Positions 25,777 through 35,234 are shown, counted from the stretch's first letter. The stretch is DNA of 64,000 bases from JAEUOS01 sp040382235 (GCA_040382235.1 JBEIFV010000002.1:1-64000), one strand, 5' to 3'. Made by a program: numbers and translations. The notes: a model not told the origin generated them from the sequence alone.

Positions 25777-27006
25777 CTAAACCCTTGCCTTGCCGTCCCT
25801 GGCGAGTGCCGCGATCTCGGTCGCGGAAAACCCCACTTCGGCCAGGATCGCCGCGGTGTGCTGCCCGAGACGCGGCGCCGGCGCCAGTGCAGCGCCATCG
25901 CTGCCGTCGGCCTTGAAGCCGGCGCCGAAATCGGTCAGCGTACCGCGCGCATACGCGGTGCTGCGCAATGGCAGGGTCAGCATGCCGCCGGCCATCGCCC
26001 GCCTCAAGAACTCCGCCAGCGTCACCATGCGCGCGCAGGGCACATCGCGTGCCGCAAGCCGGGCTTCCAGGTCGGCTGCTGGCAGGCGGCCAATGGCTGC
26101 AGCAAACATCACCTGCAGGCGCTCGCCATCGACCGCGACCGCAAAGCCATTGCCCGCGCCCATCGACGCGGGTTCAACCAGTGTCGCATCGTCAGGCACC
26201 TGCGGCAGGCCGATCACTTCGCAAAAAATCCGGAACTGGCGCGAAGTGTTGGCGGCAGTGGAAATCCAGCCGTCGGCGCAGCGGAAGGTGGAGCCGCCGG
26301 GGCTGCCGGAAAAACCGCGGTTGCCCACCCGCACCGCGTCGCGGCCGGTCACGCCGGCACGCGCGGCATCCGGCCACATCAGTTGCAATGCCGCCTGCGC
26401 CATCGAGATATCCAGATAGGCGCCCTGCCCACGGCGCAGGCGCCGGATCAGCGCGGCGAGAACGGCCTGTGCGCCGACCATGCCGGTGGCGGTGTCGATC
26501 ACCGGGAAACCCACCTTCAAGGGATCTTCCCCTTCGCGCCCCTGCTGCATCGGCATGCCCACCGCCGATTGCACCACGTGGTCGTAGGCGGCGCGTCTGC
26601 CCCATTCGCCCTCCTGGCCGAAGCCGGAGATCGAGGCGTAAATGATGTCGGGCTTGATCGCCTTGACCGCCGCATAGTCGAAGCCCAGGCGCGCCACCGC
26701 TCCGGGGCGGAAATTCTCGATGAACACGTCCGCCGTGGCGATGAGCGCGGCGAGCGCCTCGCGACAGCGTGCAGTCTTCAAGTCGATCGCCAGCGACTGC
26801 TTGCCACCATTGATCGCGGCGAAGCCGATCGAAACGCCGTCGGCCAGATTGTCGGCGGCACGGCCGCGCAGGATATCGCCGGTAGCCGGGTTCTCCACCT
26901 TGATCACCTCGGCACCTTCAAGCGCCAGGTAATGGGAAGCGGTCGGCCCGGCGATCACATGCGAGAGATCGATGACGCGGATGCCTTCGAGTGCGTTGAG
27001 AGACAT
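25777..27006 (-). CDS. CaiB/BaiF (family III) CoA-transferase
   Basis: 409 residues. Transfers CoA between carboxylic acids through an enzyme-linked anhydride on a conserved Asp. Visible features: GIRVIDLSHVIAGP at the N-terminus, IKVENPATGD, FIENFRPGAVARLG (about 95-108), the region FPVIDTATGM with the likely catalytic Asp (about 169), and the C-terminal LGQHTAAIL. Length is normal. Its start is three bases from the stop of the Bug receptor gene, which precedes it in the same operon. The ligand of that receptor is thus the likely CoA acceptor. Confidence 0.93.
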   Translation of the reverse strand: MSLNALEGIRVIDLSHVIAGPTASHYLALEGAEVIKVENPATGDILRGRAADNLADGVSIGFAAINGGKQSLAIDLKTARCREALAALIATADVFIENFRPGAVARLGFDYAAVKAIKPDIIYASISGFGQEGEWGRRAAYDHVVQSAVGMPMQQGREGEDPLKVGFPVIDTATGMVGAQAVLAALIRRLRRGQGAYLDISMAQAALQLMWPDAARAGVTGRDAVRVGNRGFSGSPGGSTFRCADGWISTAANTSRQFRIFCEVIGLPQVPDDATLVEPASMGAGNGFAVAVDGERLQVMFAAAIGRLPAADLEARLAARDVPCARMVTLAEFLRRAMAGGMLTLPLRSTAYARGTLTDFGAGFKADGSDGAALAPAPRLGQHTAAILAEVGFSATEIAALARDGKARV

Positions 27007-27009
27007 GTT

Positions 27010-27978
27010 CTACTCGGCTCGGGCGCCGGAAATCTGGATCAGTTTGGCCCACTTGCCGGTCTCCGCCTTCATGAAGGCGGCGAATTCCTCGGGCGAGGCG
27101 GACACCTCCACTTCAGACCCACCGGCCTGGTACTGGGCGCGCAGGGCAGGGTCGGCCATGGCCTGCCGCGTCGCCGCGAACAGCTTCGCGATCACCGGCG
27201 CCGGCGTGCCGGCGGGTGCCCACACGCCGCCCCAGGATTCCTGCACGAACAGCTCGTCGCCGAACAATTCCTTCAAGGTCGGCACATCAGGCAGTGAAGG
27301 CAGGCGTTTCGCACCGCTCACCGCCAGCGCACGCGCCTTGCCGGCTTTCACATGCGGCACGCCGGTACCGGCAATCGGAAACGCGAACTGGATCTGCCCG
27401 CCCAGCAAGGCCGGCATGATTTCAACCGAACCGCGGTAGGGCACGTGGGTCGCATTGAGCACGCGCAGGCTGACAAAGGTGGCGCCAGCGATGTGCGCCG
27501 CGGTGCCGACGCCGCCCGAGCCGTAGTTGAACTTGCCGGGACTGGCCTTGATCGCGTCTTCCAGCTCCCTGGCCGACTTGATCGGCGAATCGGTGGTCAC
27601 GATCAGCACCACCGGCGCGGTATTGGTGACGCTGATCGGGATGAAGCTGCCGAGAGGATCGAACTTGGCCGCCGGCCGCAGGATCTTCTGCACCACCTGC
27701 GAGACCGAGCCGGCCAGGAGCGTATAGCCATCGGGTGCCGCCTGCGCCACCACTTCGGCGGCCACGATACCGGCGGCGCCGACGCGGTTCTCGACCACCA
27801 CCGCGCCACCGAGCGCTTCGGCCAGTTTGGGCGCCATCTGGCGCGTTTGCACGTCCGGCCCGCCGCCGGCGGCGAAGGGCACGATGATCTTCACCGGGCG
27901 TGACGGGTAGGCTTGCGAAAAACTGGCGCCGGCAGAAAGGCAGAGCACCAGCACTACCAGCAGATGATGTAAACGCAC
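27010..27978 (-). CDS. Bug/TctC family solute-binding receptor
   Basis: 322 residues starting at a GTG with GAGGGGA six bases upstream. Signal peptide HLLVVLVLCLSAGASFSQA, then YPSRPVKIIVPFAAGGGPDV, VVVENRVGAAG, ATHVPYRG and LPSLPDVPTLKE, all typical of the family. Periplasmic binding of a carboxylate, ligand unknown. First gene of a two-gene unit with the CaiB-type CoA-transferase, pointing to uptake and CoA activation of an acid. Confidence 0.92.
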   Translation of the reverse strand: MRLHHLLVVLVLCLSAGASFSQAYPSRPVKIIVPFAAGGGPDVQTRQMAPKLAEALGGAVVVENRVGAAGIVAAEVVAQAAPDGYTLLAGSVSQVVQKILRPAAKFDPLGSFIPISVTNTAPVVLIVTTDSPIKSARELEDAIKASPGKFNYGSGGVGTAAHIAGATFVSLRVLNATHVPYRGSVEIMPALLGGQIQFAFPIAGTGVPHVKAGKARALAVSGAKRLPSLPDVPTLKELFGDELFVQESWGGVWAPAGTPAPVIAKLFAATRQAMADPALRAQYQAGGSEVEVSASPEEFAAFMKAETGKWAKLIQISGARAE

Positions 27979-28161
27979 GCTTGTCCCCTCGTTGTTCCGG
28001 CCCTCGATGCGCCGTTTTGAGCACGCTCCGCGCGGCCTGCAAGCTTAATGCAGACCGCGCAAACCTGCAGCGCCATCGGCCCGGAATCAAAATGGCGCGA
28101 CAATAATGGTCGGCAATACGCCTGCGGCCGACCCGGCTCTGCCGCAACCCTGGAAAACTTC

Positions 28162-29253
28162 ATGACCGACCACCAGCCTGCCAGCGGCCCGATGTGCTGG
28201 AACCGCGAATCCGTGGGCCCGCCGAAACTTTTCGCACTCACCCTGGACGCGCCGGCGCGCGGCGAACTGGCGGCCGCTGTCAGGCGCCTGGGGGCTGCCG
28301 GCCGCCTCGACGCGCCGCAACTGCTCAAGCGCGCCGACTTCGACTTGCCGGCCCTGAACCGTCGTGTCGACCGCGCCGTGGAGGATGTCAGGAACGGTCG
28401 CGGCTTCGCACTACTGACCGGCATTCCATGCGAAGGCATGACGCTGGCCGAGTTCACCGCCGCCACCTGGATCATCGGCACCCGCTTCGGCGAACCGCTG
28501 TCGCAGAACGCGCGCGGTGACCTGGTGACCCAGGTGATCGATGCCAGCAGCGCCGACCCGACCCCGCGCATGTATCGCAGCAATCTGGAACTGCGCCTGC
28601 ACAGCGACATCACGGCGATGATCGCGCTGGCTTGCTGGCAGCCGGCGCAAAGTGGCGGGCTTTCCTTTCTCGCGTCAGCCGCGGCGATCCACAACGAGAT
28701 TCTGGCGCGCGCACCGCACCTGCTGGAGCCGCTCTACAAGGGCTTTCATTACCATCGCCTGGGTGAAGAAGGGCCGGGCGAGGAGCCCACCACGCCGTAC
28801 CGCACCCCGGTATTCACCATGCGCTCCGGCCAGTTGTCATGCCGCTACCAGCGTGCCGGCATCGCCGGCGGCCACAAGAGCCGCGGCGTGCCGCTCACCG
28901 ATCTCGAGATCGAAGCGCTCGACATGTTCGACGAGGTCGCAAGGTCGCCTGCCAACCGGGCCGAATTCACCCTGGCGCGCGGCGACATGATGATCGTCAA
29001 CAACTATGCGGTGCTGCATGCGCGCACCGGCTTCACGCAATTCCCCGAAGCCGAGCGCGCGCGCCTGCTGGTGCGTCTGTGGCTGGACACGCCTGGCTTT
29101 CGCGACGTGGCGCCGGAATTCAATCTGATGGCCGCGAACGGCATTCCGCCGCAACCCGGGCGCGACTGCACCTATGACTTCAAGGCCCTGTACGCCGACG
29201 ACCCGCGCGCCTCGGGTGGCGTGCCGAAACTAGCCGACGCGAATCAACGATAA
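28162..29253 (+). CDS. TauD/TfdA family 2-oxoglutarate dioxygenase
   Basis: 363 residues from the ATG at 28162 (GGAAA seven bases upstream). A Fe(II)/2-oxoglutarate oxygenase: the metal pair HSD is in LRLHSDITAM (about residue 152), and the distal His is in NNYAVLHARTGF (about 304), with the following Arg of ARLLVRLWLD for 2-oxoglutarate. The substrate is unknown. Many relatives hydroxylate sulfonates, carnitine-like amines or aryloxyacids. It is followed after 11 bases by a Bug receptor gene, so the pair likely forms an uptake-and-oxidation unit. It diverges from the CaiB/Bug unit. Confidence 0.9.
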   Translation: MTDHQPASGPMCWNRESVGPPKLFALTLDAPARGELAAAVRRLGAAGRLDAPQLLKRADFDLPALNRRVDRAVEDVRNGRGFALLTGIPCEGMTLAEFTAATWIIGTRFGEPLSQNARGDLVTQVIDASSADPTPRMYRSNLELRLHSDITAMIALACWQPAQSGGLSFLASAAAIHNEILARAPHLLEPLYKGFHYHRLGEEGPGEEPTTPYRTPVFTMRSGQLSCRYQRAGIAGGHKSRGVPLTDLEIEALDMFDEVARSPANRAEFTLARGDMMIVNNYAVLHARTGFTQFPEAERARLLVRLWLDTPGFRDVAPEFNLMAANGIPPQPGRDCTYDFKALYADDPRASGGVPKLADANQR

Positions 29254-29264
29254 AGGACCCTCGC

Positions 29265-30227
29265 ATGCGCAGACGCACCCTGCTCAAAACCGCGGCCGCA
29301 CTCGCCGCTGCCCCCGCACTGGCACGCGCGCAAGGCGCGTGGCCCAACCGTCCGGTCAAGCTGGTGGTGCCATTCGGCGCCGGCGGCGCCACCGACATCA
29401 TCGCGCGGCTGATCTCGCAAAAGCTGGGCGAGCTGTGGGGCCAGAGCGTCGTGGTGGACTACAAGCCGGGCGCCGGTACCGTGCTCGGCACCGATTTCGT
29501 GGCCAAGTCGGCACCCGATGGATACACCATGGGCATGGTGATCACCGCGCACGTGATCAACCCGAGCCTGCGCAGTTCGATGCCCTTCGACACCGTCAAG
29601 GATTTGTCCGGTGTTTCGCTGGTGGCGATCTCGCACATCCTGCTGGCTGCGACGCCGTCGCTGGAAGCCAACAACATCCGCGAACTGATCGCGCTGGCGA
29701 AGAAAGCGCCGCTATCGTATGCCACGCCCGGCACCGGCACCTCGATGCATCTGGCGGGCGAACTGCTCAAGACCCTGGCCGGCATCGACATGGTCCATGT
29801 GCCCTACAAGGGCGGCAGCGCCGCCTACCCGGATGTGATCGCCGGCCGCGTGCCGCTGCTGTTCGATCCGATGTTCGCCTCGATGGGGCACATCAAGGCC
29901 GGGCGCATGAAGGCGATCGCCATCACCTCGAACGAACGCGCGGCCAGCAACCCCGAGATCGGCACCATCGCCGAAGCGGTGCCGGGGTTCGACGTGAAAA
30001 GCATCTCGGGCGTGGTGGTGCCGGCGGCGACGCCGCGCGACATTGTGCGCAGGGCCAGCGCCGACATCGGCCGCGTGCTCGCCATGGCGGAGGTGAAGAA
30101 TCGCATGGCCGAGGTCGGCATGGAACCGGCGGCAACCGCGCCGGACGCTTTTGATGCCTTCATCCGGCGCGAGATCGAGCGCTGGGCGCCGGTGGTCAAG
30201 GCCTCGGGGGCGAAGGCGGCCGATTGA
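29265..30227 (+). CDS. Bug/TctC family solute-binding receptor
   Basis: 320 residues. N-terminus MRRRTLLKTAAALAAAPALA looks like a Tat-type signal (Arg-rich, moderate hydrophobic core). The body has WPNRPVKLVVPFGAGGATDI, YKPGAGTVLG and MVHVPYKGGSAAY. An AAGGA precedes the ATG. It follows the TauD-type dioxygenase gene closely and should bind that enzyme's substrate or a precursor. Confidence 0.92.
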   Translation: MRRRTLLKTAAALAAAPALARAQGAWPNRPVKLVVPFGAGGATDIIARLISQKLGELWGQSVVVDYKPGAGTVLGTDFVAKSAPDGYTMGMVITAHVINPSLRSSMPFDTVKDLSGVSLVAISHILLAATPSLEANNIRELIALAKKAPLSYATPGTGTSMHLAGELLKTLAGIDMVHVPYKGGSAAYPDVIAGRVPLLFDPMFASMGHIKAGRMKAIAITSNERAASNPEIGTIAEAVPGFDVKSISGVVVPAATPRDIVRRASADIGRVLAMAEVKNRMAEVGMEPAATAPDAFDAFIRREIERWAPVVKASGAKAAD

Positions 30228-30466
30228 AGGAAGGGCGCAAGCGCCCGCCGTTCACTTCCAGGGCCCGGCGTTCGCACTGCAGGCCGCCACCTGCTACCGG
30301 CGCACATGCATGCGGTTGTGCAGCCGTTCGCGGCCATCCCGTGATCCGCGCACGGACAATCGCCGGAACCGATCAACACGGAATGCGAACACGGAATCCG
30401 GAATAAGCTGCAAATTCCGCATCTTCTCTGCCCGACAGATTCGGGACATCCGGCCGATGTTGAGGG

Positions 30467-31153
30467 ATGTTTCCGGTATCTACCCTTGCCAAGCTGCTGG
30501 TGACCATGCTCTGCATGGCGTCCGCACACGCCGGCGACGTAAGCAGTGCCCTGGCGCGTGTGCTCGAAAACATCGGCCCGCGGGGCTACGCAGTGCGCCT
30601 TGCGTTCACCGACAATCCGGACCGGACGATCGCCATGTCCGCGTATTTCACCAATCGTGAATGCCTGGTGCTTGCGCTGGAAAACTCTTCCTACATCGCC
30701 GAAGCGCAGTCCGCGCTTCCAGCCGAGGATCGCGGCGTCTTGCTCGAAGGCATGATCGCGCACGAAATCGGCCATTGCGAGGAACGCCATGCAGGGTTGA
30801 CCGCCGCCGATCCGGCGATTCAATTCATCTCGTCTGTCGCCGCCGCCAGGGATGAGCGTGGCAGACTCCGGCTCAAGCCCGTGTCGAAACTTGAACTATG
30901 GGGCGAAATCCTCGCCGACGCCTACATGGCTGCGTACTTGCGGCGACACTACCCGCAAGCCGCGGCACGCATTGTGGCGGCGCAATTGGCGCGCCGCGCC
31001 GCGCACGCCGTTGTCGACCCGGCGCACAACACATTTCCAGCGCTTTCCGGGGAATCGTTTGATTCCACTGCAGACGAAACACTACTGCAGGCAGCGACGA
31101 GAATGCGTCGCGCTGGCCTGGAACGCCAGCACGGACTGCCTGCAAACCGCTAG
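30467..31153 (+). CDS. Secreted zincin-like putative metalloprotease
   Basis: 228 residues. Signal peptide TLAKLLVTMLCMASAHA, then a domain with AHEIGHCEERH (about 99-109), the HExxH motif (here HEIGH) of zinc metallopeptidases. A further ELWGEILADAYMA (about 141-153) offers the third ligand in the E/D-x-x-A-D arrangement known from M48-like peptidases. No second domain is seen. The family is not recognised beyond this. The start is supported only by the signal peptide, since the upstream GAGGG is too close to be a normal ribosome site. The stop codon abuts a MITE-like element. Confidence 0.7.
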   Translation: MFPVSTLAKLLVTMLCMASAHAGDVSSALARVLENIGPRGYAVRLAFTDNPDRTIAMSAYFTNRECLVLALENSSYIAEAQSALPAEDRGVLLEGMIAHEIGHCEERHAGLTAADPAIQFISSVAAARDERGRLRLKPVSKLELWGEILADAYMAAYLRRHYPQAAARIVAAQLARRAAHAVVDPAHNTFPALSGESFDSTADETLLQAATRMRRAGLERQHGLPANR

Positions 31154-31260
31154 GAAAACGCTGAACAAGTCCCGGGTTGCGGACTATCGAACGAAATTCC
31201 GTATCGATTGAGCGTGTTCCAAGAGGACCTTCTTCGGCTAAGGACTTGTTCAGCATTTCC
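31153..31260. mobile_element. MITE-like inverted-repeat element, copy 1
   Basis: About 108 bp bounded by GGAAAACGCTGAACAAGTCC on the left and its near-perfect inverse ending GGACTTGTTCAGCATTTCC on the right. No protein is encoded. A related element of about 110 bp is at 60254-60363, in the opposite orientation, sharing the ends and the internal block CGTTCGATAGTCCGCA. Equal size, shared ends and no coding capacity suggest a non-autonomous transposable element. The first base coincides with the last base of the upstream gene's stop codon. Confidence 0.7.
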
Positions 31261-31386
31261 TTGGTCGTGACGTGCACGCCACAGTTCAAATCTCCGCGGC
31301 CGCACGGGATTTCATCGCGGCGGTCGAATCCCGGCGACACGCCGCTGGAACTGACGCCACGCTGCCGATCGTTCGATCCAAGGTCT

Positions 31387-32397
31387 TCAACTGACGCTCC
31401 GGTCCAGCTTCTGCACCGTCTTGAAACGGCTCACCAGGTAATCGCCTGACTTGATCGGCGCGTACTTCGCCGGCCGCTCGGGCGACTGGCATTGCGGCAG
31501 ACATGCCACCGGGGCGTCGTAGTCAAGGTTGAAAAAGGTCGGAATCGAATAGCGTTCGCGGCCGCTGCGGTTGACCACCCGGTGCAGGTTGGACACATAC
31601 ACGTCGTTGGTCCACACCTTGAACATGTCACCCAGGTTGATCACGAATGTGCCTGCTATCCACGGGGCGGCCACCCACTCGCCGTCGCGCTTGCGCAGCT
31701 CAAGCCCGCCGATCGGATCCTGCGTCAGGAGCGTGATCATGCCGTAGTCGGAATGTGGCGCCACCCCGAATTCGGCGTCACGCGCCACCGGCGGCTGCGG
31801 CGGATAATGGAACAGGCGTGTTTGCACCATCGGCTTTTTCATGTATTGCAGGAAAAACTTCTCTTCCATGCCAAGGCTCAGCGCGAACAGGCGCAACAGG
31901 CGCTTGCCCAGTTCCATGGTCTGGTTGAAATACGCTTCCGCCGCCTCACGCAGCCACGGCATGTCGGCCGGCCAGCGGTTGGGGCCGTGCAGCGGCAATC
32001 CGGCCACCACCGTCGGATCGTCCATCGGCAGGTCGAGCGAGTATTCGTAACTTTCCTTGAGGTCGGGTGCGAAGCCCGGATGCTGGTTGATGCCATAGGG
32101 CATGAAGCCGCGGCGGAAGCGATCGTCAAGCTTGATTTCGAGACGCTTAGACTCGGGCAGGTCGAAGAACCTTTTGGTCGCGGCGAACACGTCATCCACG
32201 ACCTTCTGCGGCACACCATGGTTGCTGACGTAGAAGAAACCGATGGTTTCGCAGGCGTGGCGCAGCTGCCGCGCCAGCGCGTCGAGCGGTTCGCCGCGCA
32301 AAAGCGGACCCAGGTCAAGCACGGGCAATTCTTCGCGGGTGGCCGCGCGCGGCGCGGTCGCGATCTTCGAAGCTTCGTCCACGATCGTCAGTGACAT
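31387..32397 (-). CDS. Isopenicillin-N-synthase-like 2OG-Fe(II) oxygenase
   Basis: 336 residues. N-terminal DIOX_N region (ELPVLDLGPLLRG, IGFFYVSNHGVP), then the Fe-binding HSD in GVAPHSDYGMITLL (about 213-226), the distal His in NLHRVVNRS (about 270) and the R-x-S of RYSIPTF for 2-oxoglutarate. Substrate unknown. It lies 28 bases after the permease gene of an ABC transporter on the same strand, so it is very likely the last gene of that operon and acts on the imported compound. Confidence 0.92.
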   Translation of the reverse strand: MSLTIVDEASKIATAPRAATREELPVLDLGPLLRGEPLDALARQLRHACETIGFFYVSNHGVPQKVVDDVFAATKRFFDLPESKRLEIKLDDRFRRGFMPYGINQHPGFAPDLKESYEYSLDLPMDDPTVVAGLPLHGPNRWPADMPWLREAAEAYFNQTMELGKRLLRLFALSLGMEEKFFLQYMKKPMVQTRLFHYPPQPPVARDAEFGVAPHSDYGMITLLTQDPIGGLELRKRDGEWVAAPWIAGTFVINLGDMFKVWTNDVYVSNLHRVVNRSGRERYSIPTFFNLDYDAPVACLPQCQSPERPAKYAPIKSGDYLVSRFKTVQKLDRSVS

Positions 32398-32424
32398 GCT
32401 GTTTCTCCCTTTTGAATTCGCGCG

Positions 32425-33270
32425 CTACGCGCCCATCACCCGGTCGCTGCTGTTATCCATCCAGAATACGACACGGCGCTGGACCGCGTTGACCAGCAGG
32501 TGCAGGCCGATGCCCATGGCGGAAAGCACGATCAGGATCGCGAACACACCCGCCATGTCCATGTTGAAATTCTTCTGCAGGATCAGGTAACCAAGACCGG
32601 CCTGCGCACCGACGAATTCGCCGACGATGGCGCCGATCACCGACAGCACGATCGCCACATCGAGCCCGACGAAGATGTAGGGCAGCGCCTGCGGCAGCCG
32701 TGCCAGGCGAAATACCTGCCAACGTGACGCGGTGAAGGCCACCATCAGTTCGATCTGCTCGGCAGGCGCCGAACGCAGGCCGACGATGGTGTTGGCCAGA
32801 AGCGGAAAGAAGGCGATGGTCGCGGTGATCACGATCTTCGAGGTGACGCCGTAGCCGAACCAGATCACGATGATCGGTGCGATCGCCACCTTGGGCAGGG
32901 TCTGGAAGGCGACGATGTAGGGGTAGAGCGTGCGTTCGAGAAGCCGGAACTGGCTGATCAGCGCACCCAGTACAAGGCCGGTGATGGAACCGAGCACGAA
33001 GCCGGCAATGGTTTCATAAAAGGTGACGCCAAAGTGCATCAGGAAATCGCCGGTCATGCCCTTCCACAAGGCGGCGCCGACCGCGGAAGGCGCCGGCAAC
33101 ACGATCTTCGGGATCTCGAACAGGCGCACTGCCGCCTCCCAGCCCCCGATCAGGCCCACGAACAACAGGATCGCCAGCGGAATCTCCGGCTTTTCGCGCA
33201 GCGTCTGGCCCAGAGTGCGCGGCTTGCCGGACTCCAGCAGTTCGTGCTCTTCGCTGGTCGCGCGGCTCAT
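32425..33270 (-). CDS. ABC transporter permease (SsuC/TauC-like)
   Basis: 281 residues from the ATG at 33270 (AGGA upstream). Six membrane segments. The permease signature EAA loop is present as LPKVAIAPIIVIWFGYG (about residues 120-136). Such permeases pair with NMT1-like receptors for sulfonates, nitrate or pyrimidine precursors. Follows the ATPase gene by 16 bases and precedes the 2OG oxygenase gene. Confidence 0.92.
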   Translation of the reverse strand: MSRATSEEHELLESGKPRTLGQTLREKPEIPLAILLFVGLIGGWEAAVRLFEIPKIVLPAPSAVGAALWKGMTGDFLMHFGVTFYETIAGFVLGSITGLVLGALISQFRLLERTLYPYIVAFQTLPKVAIAPIIVIWFGYGVTSKIVITATIAFFPLLANTIVGLRSAPAEQIELMVAFTASRWQVFRLARLPQALPYIFVGLDVAIVLSVIGAIVGEFVGAQAGLGYLILQKNFNMDMAGVFAILIVLSAMGIGLHLLVNAVQRRVVFWMDNSSDRVMGA

Positions 33271-33286
33271 AAGGGCTTTGTCCTCA

Positions 33287-34057
33287 TCATGCGTCAAGCG
33301 CACCGAGCGACTGGAAATGCCGGCGGATCGCCACCACATGGCGGCCGAAGACCTCGGAATTGATGATCTCCAGCGGTCGCGGACGCGGCAGGTCGATCTC
33401 GATGATCTCGCTGATCCGCCCCGGCCGCGGCGACATCACGATCACCCGGTCGGCCAGATATACCGCTTCGGGAATGCTGTGGGTCACCAGCAGCACGGTC
33501 TTCCTGCTTTCGTTCCAGATGCGCAGCAGTTCGAGGTTCATGCTCTCGCGCGTCATCGCGTCGAGCGCGCCGAAGGGTTCGTCCATCAAGAGCAGCGCCG
33601 GGTCATGCACCAGCGCGCGGCTGATGCCGACGCGCTGCTGCATGCCGCCCGAAAGCTCGTTCGGATACTTGCCTTCGAAGGCTTCAAGCCCGACCAGCTT
33701 GAGATAGCTCCTGGCTTTTTCGGTGTATTGCACGCGGTCACGCTTCTGGATTTCGATCGGCAGCATCACGTTTTCCAACACCGTGCGCCAGGGCAGCAGC
33801 ACCGGCGCCTGGAACACCACGCCGACGTCGCGGTTCGGCCCGTCGATCGGCGCGCCGCGCATGGTCACCCGGCCCGAAGTGCGGCGCAGGGTGCCGGCCA
33901 GAATCTTCAAGAGGGTGCTCTTGCCGCAGCCGCTGGGGCCGACCACGGTGACGAACTCGCCTTCGCGAATGCTGAAGTCGACGTTCGACAAGGCGTTGAT
34001 GTCCGCACCCTCGCGGGTGCGGTAGACCTTGTTGAGCGCGCTTACGTCAATCAGCAT
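33287..34057 (-). CDS. ABC transporter ATP-binding protein (SsuB/TauB-like)
   Basis: 256 residues with Walker A GPSGCGKST (about 40-48), Q-loop VVFQAPVLLPW, signature LSGGMQQRVGI (about 135-145), Walker B LLLMDEPFGALD and the H-loop VTHSIPEA. It powers import with the neighbouring permease and receptor. Starts 53 bases after the receptor gene stop. Confidence 0.95.
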   Translation of the reverse strand: MLIDVSALNKVYRTREGADINALSNVDFSIREGEFVTVVGPSGCGKSTLLKILAGTLRRTSGRVTMRGAPIDGPNRDVGVVFQAPVLLPWRTVLENVMLPIEIQKRDRVQYTEKARSYLKLVGLEAFEGKYPNELSGGMQQRVGISRALVHDPALLLMDEPFGALDAMTRESMNLELLRIWNESRKTVLLVTHSIPEAVYLADRVIVMSPRPGRISEIIEIDLPRPRPLEIINSEVFGRHVVAIRRHFQSLGALDA

Positions 34058-34109
34058 CGGGCGCGCGCGAGAGCGACGACCGGACGTACCAGGGGCGTCG
34101 CCGGCCTGC

Positions 34110-35234
34110 TCACTTCACCGGGCAATTGGCCGCCTGCGCGCGCACCGCCGCCACGTCGAAACTGTTGATCTTGTCGTAGAAGCCAGGGATACCCACCATG
34201 TAGCCGGCCGGCGGCAGGACCTTTTCGATCAGCTTGGCTTCCAGCATGAAGTTCTGAATCCGCGAGTAGGCGTCGGGGGTTGCATTGCCTACCAGCTTGC
34301 CGCCGTTCATCTGGAAGGCGTCGGTCATCGAGTCGAGTTGCGCTTTCTGGTTGTTCATGTCGAAGCGTGCCGCGGTGGCATCGTCGACCCCGGTAGGCTT
34401 GGTGTTGGGCCAGCGAGCCCAGTGCATGCGGCGGGCGCAATCCGGATTGGCCCAGGCGAAGATGGTGGCCTTGGCCGCGCCGCGCGCGATCGCCTCGACC
34501 ATCGCCGGGTCGGCGTCGATGGTCGTCTGCAGGGTGGAAAAGGTGAAATCAGGAAACTTGCGCCAGTCGGCACCGCGCAAGTAACGCAGTTTCAAGCCGG
34601 CGTTCTCGAAGGTGGCATTGGCCGAGGCCCAGAACAGCAGGGCCTGCACCTTGCCGGTGCGCAATGCCTCGACCGGGGGCGCACCGAGGCCGACCGCAAC
34701 CAGGCTCACATCCTTGTCCGGATCCATGCCGTTGGCCCGCATGTAGGACTTCATGAAGGCGATGCCGCCGGTGGCCAGGCTGAAAACGCCGATGGTCTTG
34801 CCCTTGAGATCGCGCACGTCCTTGATCGGGCCGTCTTCGAGCGTGGCCAGTGACCAGTCGATGACGCCATTGTTCATCACCACCCGCGCCGGAATCGAGT
34901 TGACCACATTGGCCTGGATCACCACGCTGGAATTGAGCTGCGCGAAATCGACATTGCCGGCCACCATCTGTTGCAGGGCCTGCAGCGAAGCGCCCACCGG
35001 CAGCACCTCGACGTCATAGCCTTCGGCTTTCCAGTAGTCGAGCGCGATCGGCAGCGTAAGCCACGGGTAGCCGACATTGATGACCGTGGTGCCGACCGCA
35101 ATCTTGACTTTCTTGAGCGGCTTGGCCTGGGCTTGCGCCTGGGCCACTGGCGAAAACTGCGCGGCGGCCAGAGCCACCACCAACGCGGCCACTGCGATTT
35201 GCAACGGCCTTGCGAACATGCGCGAAACTTTCAT
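34110..35234 (-). CDS. NMT1/THI5-like ABC transporter substrate-binding protein
   Basis: 374 residues from the ATG at 35234, with GGGGAG six bases upstream. Signal peptide IAVAALVVALAAAQFSPVAQAQA. The mature domain opens KKVKIAVGTTVINVGYPW and contains the NMT1-type IALDYWKAEGYDVEVLPVG and LKGKTIGVFSLATGGIAFMK. The family binds thiamine pyrimidine precursors, sulfonates, riboflavin precursors and others, and the ligand cannot be told here. First gene of a four-gene operon with ATPase, permease and 2OG oxygenase. Confidence 0.9.
   Translation of the reverse strand: MKVSRMFARPLQIAVAALVVALAAAQFSPVAQAQAQAKPLKKVKIAVGTTVINVGYPWLTLPIALDYWKAEGYDVEVLPVGASLQALQQMVAGNVDFAQLNSSVVIQANVVNSIPARVVMNNGVIDWSLATLEDGPIKDVRDLKGKTIGVFSLATGGIAFMKSYMRANGMDPDKDVSLVAVGLGAPPVEALRTGKVQALLFWASANATFENAGLKLRYLRGADWRKFPDFTFSTLQTTIDADPAMVEAIARGAAKATIFAWANPDCARRMHWARWPNTKPTGVDDATAARFDMNNQKAQLDSMTDAFQMNGGKLVGNATPDAYSRIQNFMLEAKLIEKVLPPAGYMVGIPGFYDKINSFDVAAVRAQAANCPVK

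Noticed and set aside
24745..27297. An 850-codon plus-strand frame across the LysE and CaiB genes
   Set aside because: It spans two well-supported minus-strand genes and their intergenic repeat. It is an antisense artefact of high GC.
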